Shown piece by piece: positions 42,199 to 51,969 of a DNA stretch of 64,000 nt. A model generated the notes under the pieces. The model saw only the letters and a list, made by a program, of their open reading frames with translations. It was not told where the DNA came from and did not search any database. Origin of the DNA: Deltaproteobacteria bacterium (GTDB lineage: Bacteria > Desulfobacterota > Desulfuromonadia > Desulfuromonadales > BM103); contig JAGXHL010000070.1 in assembly GCA_024636215.1 (NCBI GenBank), positions 19,198 through 83,197 on the forward strand, in the 5' to 3' direction. Numbering within the stretch: the first letter of the stretch is position 1; every line of letters begins with the position of its first letter. Made by a program: the position numbers and the translations under genes.

Positions 42199-43269
42199 AT
42201 GAAAAAATATTCTCTCAACGTGCTGCTGGTCCTCTTCGCAGTGGGGCTGCTGTTCGCGTCTCACTTCCGCATCATCGACAGTTATATCCAGATTGTCGCC
42301 ATGACCATCGGCATCAACATCATGATGGCCACCAGCCTGAACCTGGTCAATGGCAACATGGGTGAGTTTACCTGCGGTCACGCCGCCTTTATGTGCGTGG
42401 GCGCCTATATCTCGTCGGTTTTGTCGGTGTTCTGTTTCGGCACCAAGTTCGGTGAGCCATTGCTGCCGGCGATCTCGGTGCTGTTTGTTTTTCCCATCAT
42501 CCTGTTGATCGGCGGTGCGGTCGCGGCCGTGTCCTCGCTGCTGGTGTCGGTGCCGTCCTTCAAGACCCGCGATGACTACCTGGCCATTATCTCCATCGCA
42601 GTCAACTATATGATCATCTCCGCCCTGGAGAACATGGACTTCATCGGCGGCTCGCGCGGCTTCCAGGGCATGAAGGATACCGTCTGGGCGATGATCGACA
42701 TCTTCGACGGCCCCTGGATGCTGTTCTGGGTGATCCTCTTCACCGTCTTCACGGTCTGGGTGATCCGGCGCTTCATCTCCTCCACCTACGGCAAGGGGGT
42801 CAACGCCATCTGCCAGGACGAGGTGGCGGCCGAGATCATGAGCGTCAACACCAACAAAATCAAGATCATCAACTTCATGCTCGCTGCCGGATTGGCGGGA
42901 TGCGCGGGCGGTCTTTACGCGCACATTATCGGCTACGTCAACCCGCAGTCCTTCAATATCCTCAAATCGACCGAAGCTCTGGTTATGGTTTATCTTGGCG
43001 GCATGGGCTCTCTGTCCGGCGCTATTATTTCTGCTATCCTCTTCACCGGGCTGCTGGAAGTGCTGCGTTCCCAGTCGATCATCGACGGCCTGCTCTCACC
43101 GATCACCCTGTTTTTCCCTGATTGGGAACCTTCCGCCGGCGTCATTAAATGGGTGATGATTCCACTGCTGCTGGTGATTGTGATGCAGTTCCGGCCCGAA
43201 GGGATTATGGGCAACCGTGAATTGGGGGATGTCTTCCCCTGGCTGAAGAAGTTTTACAAATTCAAATAA
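42199..43269 (+). CDS. livM: Branched-chain amino acid ABC transporter permease LivM
   Basis: A 356-residue permease. ATSLNLVNGNMGEFTCGHAAF near residue 50 and GLYAHIIGYVNP / VMVYLGGMGSLSGAI near the end are LivM motifs. ATG 42199, preceded by GGGAG, is preferred over a TTG 15 bp upstream. It lies 16 bp after livH. Confidence 0.93.
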   Translation: MKKYSLNVLLVLFAVGLLFASHFRIIDSYIQIVAMTIGINIMMATSLNLVNGNMGEFTCGHAAFMCVGAYISSVLSVFCFGTKFGEPLLPAISVLFVFPIILLIGGAVAAVSSLLVSVPSFKTRDDYLAIISIAVNYMIISALENMDFIGGSRGFQGMKDTVWAMIDIFDGPWMLFWVILFTVFTVWVIRRFISSTYGKGVNAICQDEVAAEIMSVNTNKIKIINFMLAAGLAGCAGGLYAHIIGYVNPQSFNILKSTEALVMVYLGGMGSLSGAIISAILFTGLLEVLRSQSIIDGLLSPITLFFPDWEPSAGVIKWVMIPLLLVIVMQFRPEGIMGNRELGDVFPWLKKFYKFK

Positions 43270-43316
43270 AGGAACTTGCCACCAATGCACCAAGGATTCG
43301 TGATCTTGGTGACTTC

Positions 43317-44135
43317 GTGGCGATTAATAATAAAATGATGACACAGACTCAAGCACAATCCGACATGACACCGGTTCTGGAAATCCGTAATCTGTCGCAG
43401 CGTTTTGGTGGTCTGACGGCTGTCAATGACTTCAACGTCCGTCTCATGCCGGGTGAACTGAGCGGGCTGATCGGTCCCAACGGTGCCGGCAAGACCACCG
43501 TGTTCAACCTGGTCAGCGGCTTCTATCAACCGACCGAGGGAGAGATTCTGGTCAACGGTGTGCCGACAGCGGCACTTCGACCGCACAAGGTCACTGCGCT
43601 CGGTGTCGCTCGCACCTTTCAGAATATCCGCCTCTGGAACGACATGACGGTCCTCGACAACATCCGGGTCGCCCAGCATTACCGGTTGGGGTACGGATTC
43701 TTTCATTCCGTGCTGCGCAGCAACCGCTATCGCTCAAGAGAGGACGAGATTGCCAAAGAGGCCGCAGACCTGCTCGACGTTTTCGATCTGCAGCGCTACG
43801 CCGAAGAGTTGCCGAAGAACCTCCCCTACGGCACCCAGCGCAAACTGGAGATCGCCCGCGCCTTGTCGACTCACCCAAAGCTGCTCCTGCTCGACGAACC
43901 GGCCGCCGGCCTCAACTCGGGCGATGCCAAAGAGCTGATTCGGCTGGTACGCTGGATTCACGACACCTTTGACGTGACCATCTGGATGATCGAGCATCAT
44001 ATGGACGTCATGATGGAACTCGCCACGCAGATCAAGGTGATCGACTTCGGTGAAACCATCGCCGAGGGCAACCCGGAACATATCCGTAACAATCAGGCGG
44101 TCATCACCGCCTACCTGGGAGACGATAATATCTGA
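43317..44135 (+). CDS. livG: Branched-chain amino acid ABC transporter ATPase LivG
   Basis: A 272-residue ABC ATPase: Walker A GPNGAGKTT, Q-loop region ARTFQNIRLW, signature LPYGTQRKLEIARAL (the LivG variant of LSGGQ), Walker B LLLLDEPAAGLN and switch His in EHHMDVMMEL. The start is uncertain between GTG 43317 and ATG 43335. Its stop overlaps the livF start by one base (TGATG). Confidence 0.94.
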   Translation: MAINNKMMTQTQAQSDMTPVLEIRNLSQRFGGLTAVNDFNVRLMPGELSGLIGPNGAGKTTVFNLVSGFYQPTEGEILVNGVPTAALRPHKVTALGVARTFQNIRLWNDMTVLDNIRVAQHYRLGYGFFHSVLRSNRYRSREDEIAKEAADLLDVFDLQRYAEELPKNLPYGTQRKLEIARALSTHPKLLLLDEPAAGLNSGDAKELIRLVRWIHDTFDVTIWMIEHHMDVMMELATQIKVIDFGETIAEGNPEHIRNNQAVITAYLGDDNI

Positions 44136-44860
44136 TGCTTCTGCAAGTTGAAAATCTCGAAGTCAAGTACGGCAATATTCAGGCTCTGCACCGGATCAGC
44201 TTTCACGTCAATGAGGGCGAGATTGTCACCCTGATCGGCGCCAACGGTGCCGGCAAGACCACCAGCCTCTACTCCATCACCCGGCTGCCGCCTCCGGAAG
44301 CGCCACGTGTGGTCGGCGGCGATATCAAGTTCATGGGCGAGTCGATCCTGAAGACCCGGCCGAGCGACGTGGTGAAAAAACTGCACCTCGCCCTTTCTCC
44401 GGAAGGACGGCGGATCTTCGGCAACCTGTCGGTTTTGGAGAACCTCAAGCTGGCCACCTACTCCCGTGACAAGGGCTGTAATCTTGACGCCGAATACGAC
44501 CGCATCTTCGAGCTGTTCCCCCGCCTGAAAGAGCGCCGTAACCAGCGCAGCGAATCACTCAGTGGTGGTGAGCAGCAAATGCTCGCCGTTGGCCGCGCCT
44601 TGATGACCGGCTGTAAAATCCTGCTGCTCGACGAGCCGTCGATGGGTCTGGCACCGGTGCTCAAATATGAGCTGTTCCGCAAACTCAAGCAGCTCAACGA
44701 AGAAGGCATGACCATCCTGCTCGTCGAACAGAACGCCAACCTCGCCCTGCATCTGGCTCACCGCGGATATGTGCTCGACACCGGCAATATCGTCGCCGAG
44801 GGCACCGGCCAGGAGTTACTCGATAACCCTGAGGTCAAAAAAGCCTATCTCGGTGCCTGA
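44135..44860 (+). CDS. livF: Branched-chain amino acid ABC transporter ATPase LivF
   Basis: A 241-residue ABC ATPase: Walker A GANGAGKTT, SPEGRRIFGNLSVLENL, signature SLSGGEQQMLAVGRAL, Walker B LLLDEPSMGLAP and VEQNANLALHL. It forms the nucleotide-binding dimer with LivG and closes the liv operon. No intrinsic terminator is evident right after it. Confidence 0.95.
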   Translation: MLLQVENLEVKYGNIQALHRISFHVNEGEIVTLIGANGAGKTTSLYSITRLPPPEAPRVVGGDIKFMGESILKTRPSDVVKKLHLALSPEGRRIFGNLSVLENLKLATYSRDKGCNLDAEYDRIFELFPRLKERRNQRSESLSGGEQQMLAVGRALMTGCKILLLDEPSMGLAPVLKYELFRKLKQLNEEGMTILLVEQNANLALHLAHRGYVLDTGNIVAEGTGQELLDNPEVKKAYLGA

Positions 44861-45336
44861 CCCGCGCCAAAAGCAGACTCCCCCCTTAACACAGAACATT
44901 ACTGCGAAACCAGTTGTTTTAGTGCGGCCGCATTCCTTCTACACTAAGCTTCCGTAGTTTAGGCTTATTTTATTCTTGACTATTCTCATGATAATTCCTA
45001 TTGTTGCATTATCGACAACAGGACAGCAAACCCTGTGTCTCCTCTTATGCCGGAAAAGAGTCGTTTAAAACGGTTTGGGTCTTTCATTACTATAATTTCA
45101 ATCTGTGCGGGGTGCAGATTTCGCAAGATAGATTAAAATAATATCTAGTAGCCTGTCGGGCTATACGGACCGAGGCGAAATTTGGATGTTTGTGAACTGA
45201 TTTCAGCTCATTTGCAGGCCGTAGCTATGGACCAAAAAGCAGCTGAAATATGGGCCAAACAGCCGGATTTGCAGCTGGCTCATGAATAGTTCGACAAGCT
45301 TCTAGCCACTTTTACAGATCATTTAAGGAGTATGCG
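44861..45336 (+). other. 476-bp region upstream of cysK, with a promoter candidate
   Basis: No convincing gene. A promoter-like pair, TTGACT (44976-44981), 17 bp, TATTGT (44999-45004), lies 330 bp before cysK, leaving room for a long leader. A short frame (MDQKAAEIWAKQ, 45226 onward) ends at a TAG at 45286 and would continue in frame to the cysK start ([16 protein letters not shown]). It may be a decayed small gene. AAGGAG at 45326-45331 is the cysK ribosome site. Confidence 0.45.
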
Positions 45337-46293
<957 letters not shown>

Positions 46294-46400
46294 GAATTTT
46301 CTGCAGAGAGCAGCGGATGACCGGGTGTCATGCAAGTTTTGGTTGACAACCCTGTCACAGTTCTTTACCTCTGCAGTCAAATAGTTGCTTAACAGCAGCG

Positions 46401-46523
46401 TCTTTATCAAGAGTGGTGGAGGGACAGGCCCTTTGAAGCCACAGCAACCGATGAGCCCGAGCGTTAGCGAAGGTGAGTGCCAGGTGCTAATTCCTGCCCC
46501 GGTTTACCGGGGAAAGATGGGGA
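46401..46523 (+). promoter_or_regulatory. SAM-I riboswitch (S box) aptamer
   Basis: Matches the S-box consensus: TCTTTATCAAGAG, GGTGGAGGGAC, GGCCCTTTGAAGCC, AGCAACC, GGTGCTAATTCC and GGAAAGATGGGGA. P1 forms between TCTTTATC and GATGGGGA (with G-U pairs). A terminator lies 35 bp downstream, so SAM binding should switch off the two transsulfuration genes that follow. Confidence 0.95.
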
Positions 46524-46558
46524 CGGAGCTTAGAAGACAAGTCGTATTGTCTTTCCAG

Positions 46559-46590
46559 GCCCCTTCTCAAGAACCGAGGAGGGGCTTTTT
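46559..46590 (+). terminator. Riboswitch expression-platform terminator
   Basis: GCCCCTTCTC pairs with GAGGAGGGGC around AAGAACC and ends in TTTTT, 31 bp before the gene start. It is the off-state terminator of the SAM-I switch. Confidence 0.9.
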
Positions 46591-46620
46591 CGTTCCCCTC
46601 CCACAGACCGAGGAGGAAAG

Positions 46621-47772
46621 ATGAAAAAAACAGCTCAATATTCAAAAGAAACCAGCCTGATCCAGCTGGGTGTCGGCTTCGATGAAAAAACCGGCGCCAT
46701 CAGCGTGCCCATTTATCCGAGCGCAACCTATCGGCACCCCGGAGTAGGCGAATCGACCGGTTACGATTACACCCGTTCAGGCAACCCGACCAGACAGGTA
46801 CTTGAGGACGGCCTGGCGGCGTTGGAAGGTGGCTCACGTGGGCTGGTTTTTGCTTCAGGTATGGCCGCGCTGACTACGTTTTTCCTGCATTTTTCACAGG
46901 GTGATCACCTCATCGTCAGCGAAGATCTTTATGGTGGCACCTATCGCGTTCTGGACCAGATATTTGTCAACTTCGGCCTGAGCGTTTCCTACGTCGACAC
47001 CACCGATGCGGCCGCTGTCGCGGCAGCGGTTTCAGAGCAGACCAAAGCTCTCCTGGTTGAGACCCCCGGCAACCCCCTGCTCGGCATCTCCGACCTGTCG
47101 GCACTTGGCAAGCTCTGTCATCGACACAAGCTCCTCTTCGCAGTAGACAACACCTTCCTTGGTCCACTCCTGCAGCAACCTTTCGAGTACGGTGCTGATG
47201 TCGTTATCTACAGTGCAACCAAGTATCTCGGCGGTCACAACGACCTCTGCGCCGGCGTGCTGATTGCTAAAGAGGAAACTTTAGGTGAAAGACTTTACTT
47301 TCTGCAGAACTCAACCGGTGCGATCTTGCCGCCATTTGACTGCTGGCTGCTCTTGCGCAGCCTGAAAACTCTGGCCCTGCGCACTGACCGTCATTGTAAA
47401 AACGCCGCGACCGTCGCGCAATGGCTACAACAGCAGCCCAAGGTCACGGAGATTTATTACCCCGGTCTGCAGCAACACCCCGGCCATGAGCTCTCAAAAA
47501 AGCAGGCCAGTGACTTTGGCGGCATGCTATCCTTCAGGGTCGCAACGGCCGAAGACGCGAAAACTGTTCTGAAACGCTTGAAACTGATTTCCTTTGCGGA
47601 AAGCCTTGGCGGGGTAGAATCTCTGATGACCCTCCCGGCGGTCCAGACGCACGCTGATATTCCGCAAGCAGAGCGAGAACGCCTCGGCATCTGTGAACGA
47701 CTGCTACGACTTTCCGTCGGCACCGAGTCGGTTGAGGATATCATTGCAGATCTGGATCAGGCCCTGTCTTGA
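46621..47772 (+). CDS. Transsulfuration PLP enzyme, cystathionine gamma-synthase type (MetI/MetB-like)
   Basis: A 383-residue Cys/Met-metabolism PLP enzyme. YDYTRSGNPTR, FASGMAAL, DNTFLGPLLQQP, and YSATKYLGGHND with PLP Lys201 are present. Behind a SAM-I riboswitch and followed by a paralogue, it resembles the MetI-MetC pair of Bacillus: this enzyme would join an activated homoserine to cysteine (or sulfide). A GAGGAGGAAAG ribosome site precedes ATG. Exact substrate (succinyl or acetyl homoserine) is not readable. Confidence 0.88.
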   Translation: MKKTAQYSKETSLIQLGVGFDEKTGAISVPIYPSATYRHPGVGESTGYDYTRSGNPTRQVLEDGLAALEGGSRGLVFASGMAALTTFFLHFSQGDHLIVSEDLYGGTYRVLDQIFVNFGLSVSYVDTTDAAAVAAAVSEQTKALLVETPGNPLLGISDLSALGKLCHRHKLLFAVDNTFLGPLLQQPFEYGADVVIYSATKYLGGHNDLCAGVLIAKEETLGERLYFLQNSTGAILPPFDCWLLLRSLKTLALRTDRHCKNAATVAQWLQQQPKVTEIYYPGLQQHPGHELSKKQASDFGGMLSFRVATAEDAKTVLKRLKLISFAESLGGVESLMTLPAVQTHADIPQAERERLGICERLLRLSVGTESVEDIIADLDQALS

Positions 47773-47876
47773 AGTTTCCAAAGAAGACTGCGCCCAAAAC
47801 GCATTGCGCCTTTTGACTGCTCTGTAAGAATTAGAGTTTCCGACGACAGAATTTTATACCAGACAGGAGCACCAAG

Positions 47877-49022
47877 ATGTCACACCCCCAATACCGTCCC
47901 GCAACTCTATTGGTTCACCAGGGAAAAGATCGCGACCCGGCGACCGGCGCGTCGACTGTACCGGTTTATCAGGCGTCCACTTACCATCACCAGGGTGGTG
48001 TGTCCGGTGCATATGATTATGCCCGCAGCGGCAACCCCAGTCGTGAACAGGTTGAAGAGGCGATAGCCCTGCTTGAAGGTGGCGTGCGCGGCTTTGCCTA
48101 TGCCTCAGGAATGACAGCGATAGGCAGCAGCCTGGCTCTGCTCTCAAGTGGTGATCACCTGATTGCCTCCGCCGATTTATATGGCGGTTCCTGGCGTTAC
48201 ATTACCAAGGTCCTGCCGCAACAGGGAATCAGGGTCAGCCTTGTCGACACCACTGATAGCAATGCAGTCAAGGACGCCATCACACCCCAAACCAGGGCGC
48301 TGTTTCTGGAAACACCCTCTAACCCACTCTTCAGAATTACCGACCTGCGGGCCATGGTGGAGATCGCCAGAGAGCACAAGCTGATGACCCTGCTTGACAA
48401 TACCTTTATGACGCCTTTGATGCAGCGGCCGCTTGATCTGGGCATCGACATAGCCATTCACAGCGCCACCAAGTTTCTCGGCGGCCACAGCGACATCCTC
48501 GCCGGCCTGGTGGCAACAGCTGACCCGGAACTGGGTAAACGTCTGAAATATTTCCAGAACGCCTTCGGCGCAGTCCTCTCACCCTTTGACTCCTTTTTGT
48601 TGTCCCGTGGCATCAAAACCCTCAAGGTTCGCCTCGAAGCCGCACAGACCAATGCTCTGGCGCTGGCAGAAAGGCTCATGGGTCATCCTGCCGTTTCCCA
48701 GGTCTGGTTTCCTGGCCTTTCGGACTTTCCCGGCAAAACATTGCACTTTTCCCAGGCAACAGGGGCCGGTGCGGTGCTCTCATTTGAACTGAAAGAGGAA
48801 AGCCAGATCAAAAAGCTTCTCGAAAGTATTAAACTGCCGATCATCGCCCCCAGCCTGGGCGGCGTTGAAACCATTCTCACCCATTGCTGGTCGATGTCCC
48901 ACGCCGCCATTCCGGCCCAGGATAAACTCCAGCAAGGAATCTCCAAAAATCTTTTGCGTATTTCCGTCGGTCTTGAAGATATTGACGATCTCTGGGAGGA
49001 TCTGGAGAAAGGGTTGGACTGA
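47877..49022 (+). CDS. Transsulfuration PLP enzyme, cystathionine beta-lyase type (MetC-like)
   Basis: A 381-residue paralogue of the preceding enzyme. YDYARSGNPSREQ, YASGMTAIGSS, DNTFMTPLMQRP and HSATKFLGGHSD (PLP Lys199) are present. As the second member of a SAM-riboswitch pair it probably splits cystathionine to homocysteine. gamma- and beta-type activities are hard to separate by sequence alone. It lies 104 bp after its partner with no terminator between them. Confidence 0.85.
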   Translation: MSHPQYRPATLLVHQGKDRDPATGASTVPVYQASTYHHQGGVSGAYDYARSGNPSREQVEEAIALLEGGVRGFAYASGMTAIGSSLALLSSGDHLIASADLYGGSWRYITKVLPQQGIRVSLVDTTDSNAVKDAITPQTRALFLETPSNPLFRITDLRAMVEIAREHKLMTLLDNTFMTPLMQRPLDLGIDIAIHSATKFLGGHSDILAGLVATADPELGKRLKYFQNAFGAVLSPFDSFLLSRGIKTLKVRLEAAQTNALALAERLMGHPAVSQVWFPGLSDFPGKTLHFSQATGAGAVLSFELKEESQIKKLLESIKLPIIAPSLGGVETILTHCWSMSHAAIPAQDKLQQGISKNLLRISVGLEDIDDLWEDLEKGLD

Positions 49023-49094
49023 AGAAAAACCGGACGTGAAATTTATTGAAAGACAACAGTGTTTATGCTAAATATCGGTGCCTTGACAAAGTTC

Positions 49095-49170
49095 GCCGTT
49101 GTAGCTCAGCTGGTAGAGCAGCTCACTCGTAATGAGCAGGTCGTCCGTTCGAGTCGGATCAACGGCTCCA
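49095..49170 (+). tRNA. tRNA-Thr (anticodon CGT)
   Basis: A 76-nt cloverleaf with encoded CCA. The acceptor stem is GCCGTTG / CAACGGC, the D arm GCTC-AGCTGGTA-GAGC, the anticodon arm GCTCA-CTCGTAA-TGAGC with CGT, and the T arm GTCCG-TTCGAGT-CGGAT (one G-U pair). A strong terminator follows at once. Confidence 0.95.
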
Positions 49171-49171
49171 T

Positions 49172-49212
49172 AAAAAAAGCAGGTCGTGTCCTGGGACATG
49201 ACCTGCTTTTTT
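49172..49212 (+). terminator. Terminator after tRNA-Thr
   Basis: AAAAAAGCAGGTCGTGTC pairs almost fully with GACATGACCTGCTTTTTT around CTGG. The long stem and T run end the tRNA transcript. Confidence 0.92.
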
Positions 49213-49242
49213 ATTCTGGGTCGTGTCGACAGGCTGCGAGTC

Positions 49243-49623
49243 TCAGGCCTTTACAACCTCAACCAGATAGCCATCAGGATCAGCTAGAAAATAAAACCTT
49301 GCCCCCTGCCCCGGTAAACCCTTCAACGGTTTAGGTTCCAGACCCATCTCTTCATGCTTTTTGTGAGAGGCCTCAAGATCTACAACGGCCACCGCAAGGT
49401 GAGAGTAACCGTTGCCCAGCTCGTAGGGTTCGGTCTGGCCCTGGTTCCAGGTCAACTCCAGCTCGAAATCGCTGCCAGGGGAACGTAAATAACTCAGGGT
49501 GAACTTATGTTCGGGATAATCCTTGCGCCTGGCGATGGTAAAACCGAGAGCCTCCCGGTAGAAATTTTCTGATTTCTCAAGGTCCATCACCCGGATGCAG
49601 GAATGGATCATGGTGTATGGCAT
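49243..49623 (-). CDS. Glyoxalase I-type VOC protein
   Basis: A 126-residue vicinal-oxygen-chelate protein close to lactoylglutathione lyase: IHSCIRVMDLEKSENFYREALGF, FELELTWNQG, GYSHLAVAVVD and DPDGYLVEVV. The first block is split here for brevity: IRVMDLEKS and FYREALGF. Metal ligands His (MIHSC), Glu (ELELTW), His (YSHLAV) and Glu (LVEVV) are all present. It would convert methylglyoxal hemithioacetal or act on a related substrate. AAGGAGTG sets ATG 49623; it is 2 bp after the upstream membrane protein gene. Confidence 0.88.
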   Translation of the reverse strand: MPYTMIHSCIRVMDLEKSENFYREALGFTIARRKDYPEHKFTLSYLRSPGSDFELELTWNQGQTEPYELGNGYSHLAVAVVDLEASHKKHEEMGLEPKPLKGLPGQGARFYFLADPDGYLVEVVKA

Positions 49624-49625
49624 AG

Positions 49626-49994
49626 TCACTCCTTCTGATTGTTTTTCTTGCGGCCGAGTTCAAAGGGATGGGCCTGACGACTGACAATAAAATCAGCAAA
49701 AATCTTCATCCACAAGGTCACCCCGGCGATCGAACTCCACGTCTTGTAAGGGAACAGCGCCAGGATAACACAGATAATCGTCACCAGGGCTGTGCCGCCT
49801 GCAGCGAGATTGACAATACCCGTGGCCGGGGCCCATTTCTTGGGATTTGGTGGCGGTTCACCACGTTTTAAAGCGACCTCGGAATAGTCATGTTTGACAA
49901 AGATCCGCCAGGCACGCCGCAGCCAGATAAAAGCCATAGGGAAGAGAGCAAGAAATAATATCCAGGTGATAGCAATACTTATATCAAAAACCAT
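49626..49994 (-). CDS. Small inner-membrane protein of unknown function
   Basis: A 122-residue protein with about three hydrophobic segments (residues 5-25; about 60-82 and 85-105) and a polar loop (PPPNPKKWAPATG). I do not recognise the family. It is translationally linked to the glyoxalase-type gene and has an AGGAGT ribosome site before ATG 49994. It may share a promoter with that gene; no functional call is made. Confidence 0.7.
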   Translation of the reverse strand: MVFDISIAITWILFLALFPMAFIWLRRAWRIFVKHDYSEVALKRGEPPPNPKKWAPATGIVNLAAGGTALVTIICVILALFPYKTWSSIAGVTLWMKIFADFIVSRQAHPFELGRKKNNQKE

Positions 49995-50084
49995 TCAATA
50001 CTCCTGTGAGTCTGCCTTGGCAGAGTCATCAAAAAATTTGTTCCCTTTTTTACCCGAGGATGCTGGGGCAAGCAACAAAATTTG

Positions 50085-50116
50085 TAAAAAAACCCCGCCA
50101 GACTGGCTGGCGGGGT
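50085..50116 (-). terminator. Terminator of the acetate-type symporter operon
   Basis: CCCCGCCAG pairs with CTGGCGGGG around a 5-base loop. On the minus strand the stem is followed by seven T residues, 42 bp past the symporter stop. Confidence 0.9.
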
Positions 50117-50157
50117 CAAGAGATCAGGCCGAAGCCAAATCAAATTTGCACAGAAAC

Positions 50158-51957
50158 CTAGTGAGCGTGAGATCCGTCAACAGCCTTGGACCCACGAGGT
50201 GTCCGCACAGATTCGACCATGTGCTGAATGTGCTCGGGGCACTCAGGAGTCACCTTGCTGACCACGTAAGCAACCGCAAAGTTAACCAGTGCACCGATAG
50301 CGCCGAAGGCGTTCGGCTCAATACCCATGAAGAAGTTCTTGCCACCGAACATAGAATAATACTCCCACCCCTCGACATAGAAGAGCCCGGTGTGAGCGAA
50401 GACGTAGAACATGGTGACACCGAGGCCAGCAAGCATACCAGCCATGGCGCCTTCCTTGTTCATCTTCTTGTTGAAGATACCCATCATCAGGGCGGGGAAG
50501 ATCGAACTGGCAGCGAGACCGAAGGCGATGGCAACGGTACCCGCCGCGAAGTCCGGGGGATTGAGACCGAGATAGCCGGCGACGACGATGGAACACGCCA
50601 TGGCGATCTTACCAGTCATCAGCTCACCCTTCTCACTCATGTCGGGCATGAAGATGTTCTTGAACAGGTCGTGGGAGATCGCCGAGGAGATCGCCAGCAA
50701 CAGACCGGCAGCCGTTGAAAGCGCTGCAGCCAGACCACCGGCAGCAACCAGGGCGATGACCCAGTTAGGCAGTCTGGCGATTTCCGGGTTGGCGAGAACC
50801 ATAATGTCCTGGTTAACCGTGAGCTCGCTGCCTTGCCAACCAGCAGCTGTCGCGCCGGCAGGGGCGTTCTTGTCATTGTAGTACTGGATACGGCCGTCGC
50901 CATTTTTGTCTTCGAACTTGAGCAGACCAGTGGTTTCCCAACGCTTCATCCACTCGGGACGCTCATCGTACTGGATGCTGTTCTCGGCAGCGAACAGGTC
51001 GCCACCAGATTTGACAGCCTTGTTAACCGATGCATGCAGATTGAGACGTGCCATGGCGGCAACAGCAGGAGCCGTGGTGTAAAGAATCGCGATAAAGACC
51101 AGCGCCCAACCGGCTGAGGAACGAGCGTCCTTAACCGAGGGAACCGTGAAGAAACGCATGATAACGTGCGGCAGACCGGCGGTACCGATCATCAGCGACA
51201 TGGTGTAGACGAACATGTTCAACGTGCTGATACGGGTCATCGTCGAGTACTGAGGGAAACCGAGGTCCGTAACAACCTGATCAAGCTTGCCAAGCAGAGT
51301 CATGTCGGTGCCGACAAAATCACCACCGAGGCCGAGTTGCGGCACAGGATTGCCGGTCAGGGCCATGGAGATGAAGATGGCAGGGATGGTGTAAGCCAGG
51401 ATCAGTACGCAGTACTGAGCGACCTGGGTGTAGGTGATGCCTTTCATGCCGCCGAAAACCGCGTACATGAAGACAATGGCCATACCGATCAGAACGCCCA
51501 TCGTGTTGGAAACGCCGAGGAAACGGGAGAAGGCCACACCAACGCCGGTCATCTGACCGATGATGTAAGTCAGGGACGCCGCCAACAGACAGAGAACCGC
51601 GACGCAACTGGCCGACTTGGAGTAGAAGCGATCACCAACGAACTGGGGCACGGTAAACTTACCGAACTTACGCAGGTAAGGTGCCAGCAGCATCGCCAGG
51701 AGAACGTAACCTCCGGTCCAGCCCATCAGGAAGAGTGCGCCGCCGTATCCCATGTTGGAGATCAGGCCGGCCATAGAGATAAAAGAGGCCGCAGACATCC
51801 AGTCGGCGCCGGTTGCCATACCGTTGAGAACGGGAGGAACCGAGCCGCCGGCAACATAGAATTCACTGGTGCTGCCCGCGCGGGCCCAGATGGCGATACC
51901 GATATAAAGAGCAAAGGTCGCGCCGACAACAAGATATGTCATAGTTTGAAGAGTCAT
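50158..51957 (-). CDS. Sodium:solute symporter, acetate permease type, with EF-hand-like loop
   Basis: A 599-residue transporter with about 13 helices: ATGADWMSAASFISMAGLI, GWTGGYVLLAML, MIGTAGLPHVIMRFFTVPS and AALSTAAGLLLAISSAISHD. It resembles the Geobacter acetate permeases of this family; acetate/Na+ cotransport is the best guess. Between two membrane helices (about residues 325-395) there is an insertion carrying a DKNGDGRIQYYN loop that matches the 12-residue EF-hand calcium loop except for Asn at position 12. The small subunit gene lies 12 bp upstream on the same strand. Confidence 0.9.
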   Translation of the reverse strand: MTLQTMTYLVVGATFALYIGIAIWARAGSTSEFYVAGGSVPPVLNGMATGADWMSAASFISMAGLISNMGYGGALFLMGWTGGYVLLAMLLAPYLRKFGKFTVPQFVGDRFYSKSASCVAVLCLLAASLTYIIGQMTGVGVAFSRFLGVSNTMGVLIGMAIVFMYAVFGGMKGITYTQVAQYCVLILAYTIPAIFISMALTGNPVPQLGLGGDFVGTDMTLLGKLDQVVTDLGFPQYSTMTRISTLNMFVYTMSLMIGTAGLPHVIMRFFTVPSVKDARSSAGWALVFIAILYTTAPAVAAMARLNLHASVNKAVKSGGDLFAAENSIQYDERPEWMKRWETTGLLKFEDKNGDGRIQYYNDKNAPAGATAAGWQGSELTVNQDIMVLANPEIARLPNWVIALVAAGGLAAALSTAAGLLLAISSAISHDLFKNIFMPDMSEKGELMTGKIAMACSIVVAGYLGLNPPDFAAGTVAIAFGLAASSIFPALMMGIFNKKMNKEGAMAGMLAGLGVTMFYVFAHTGLFYVEGWEYYSMFGGKNFFMGIEPNAFGAIGALVNFAVAYVVSKVTPECPEHIQHMVESVRTPRGSKAVDGSHAH

Positions 51958-51969
51958 CTAATAGCTCCT

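Noticed and set aside
42109..42924. A 271-codon minus-strand frame opposite livM
   Set aside because: Same reason: antisense to a conserved permease, low-complexity translation.
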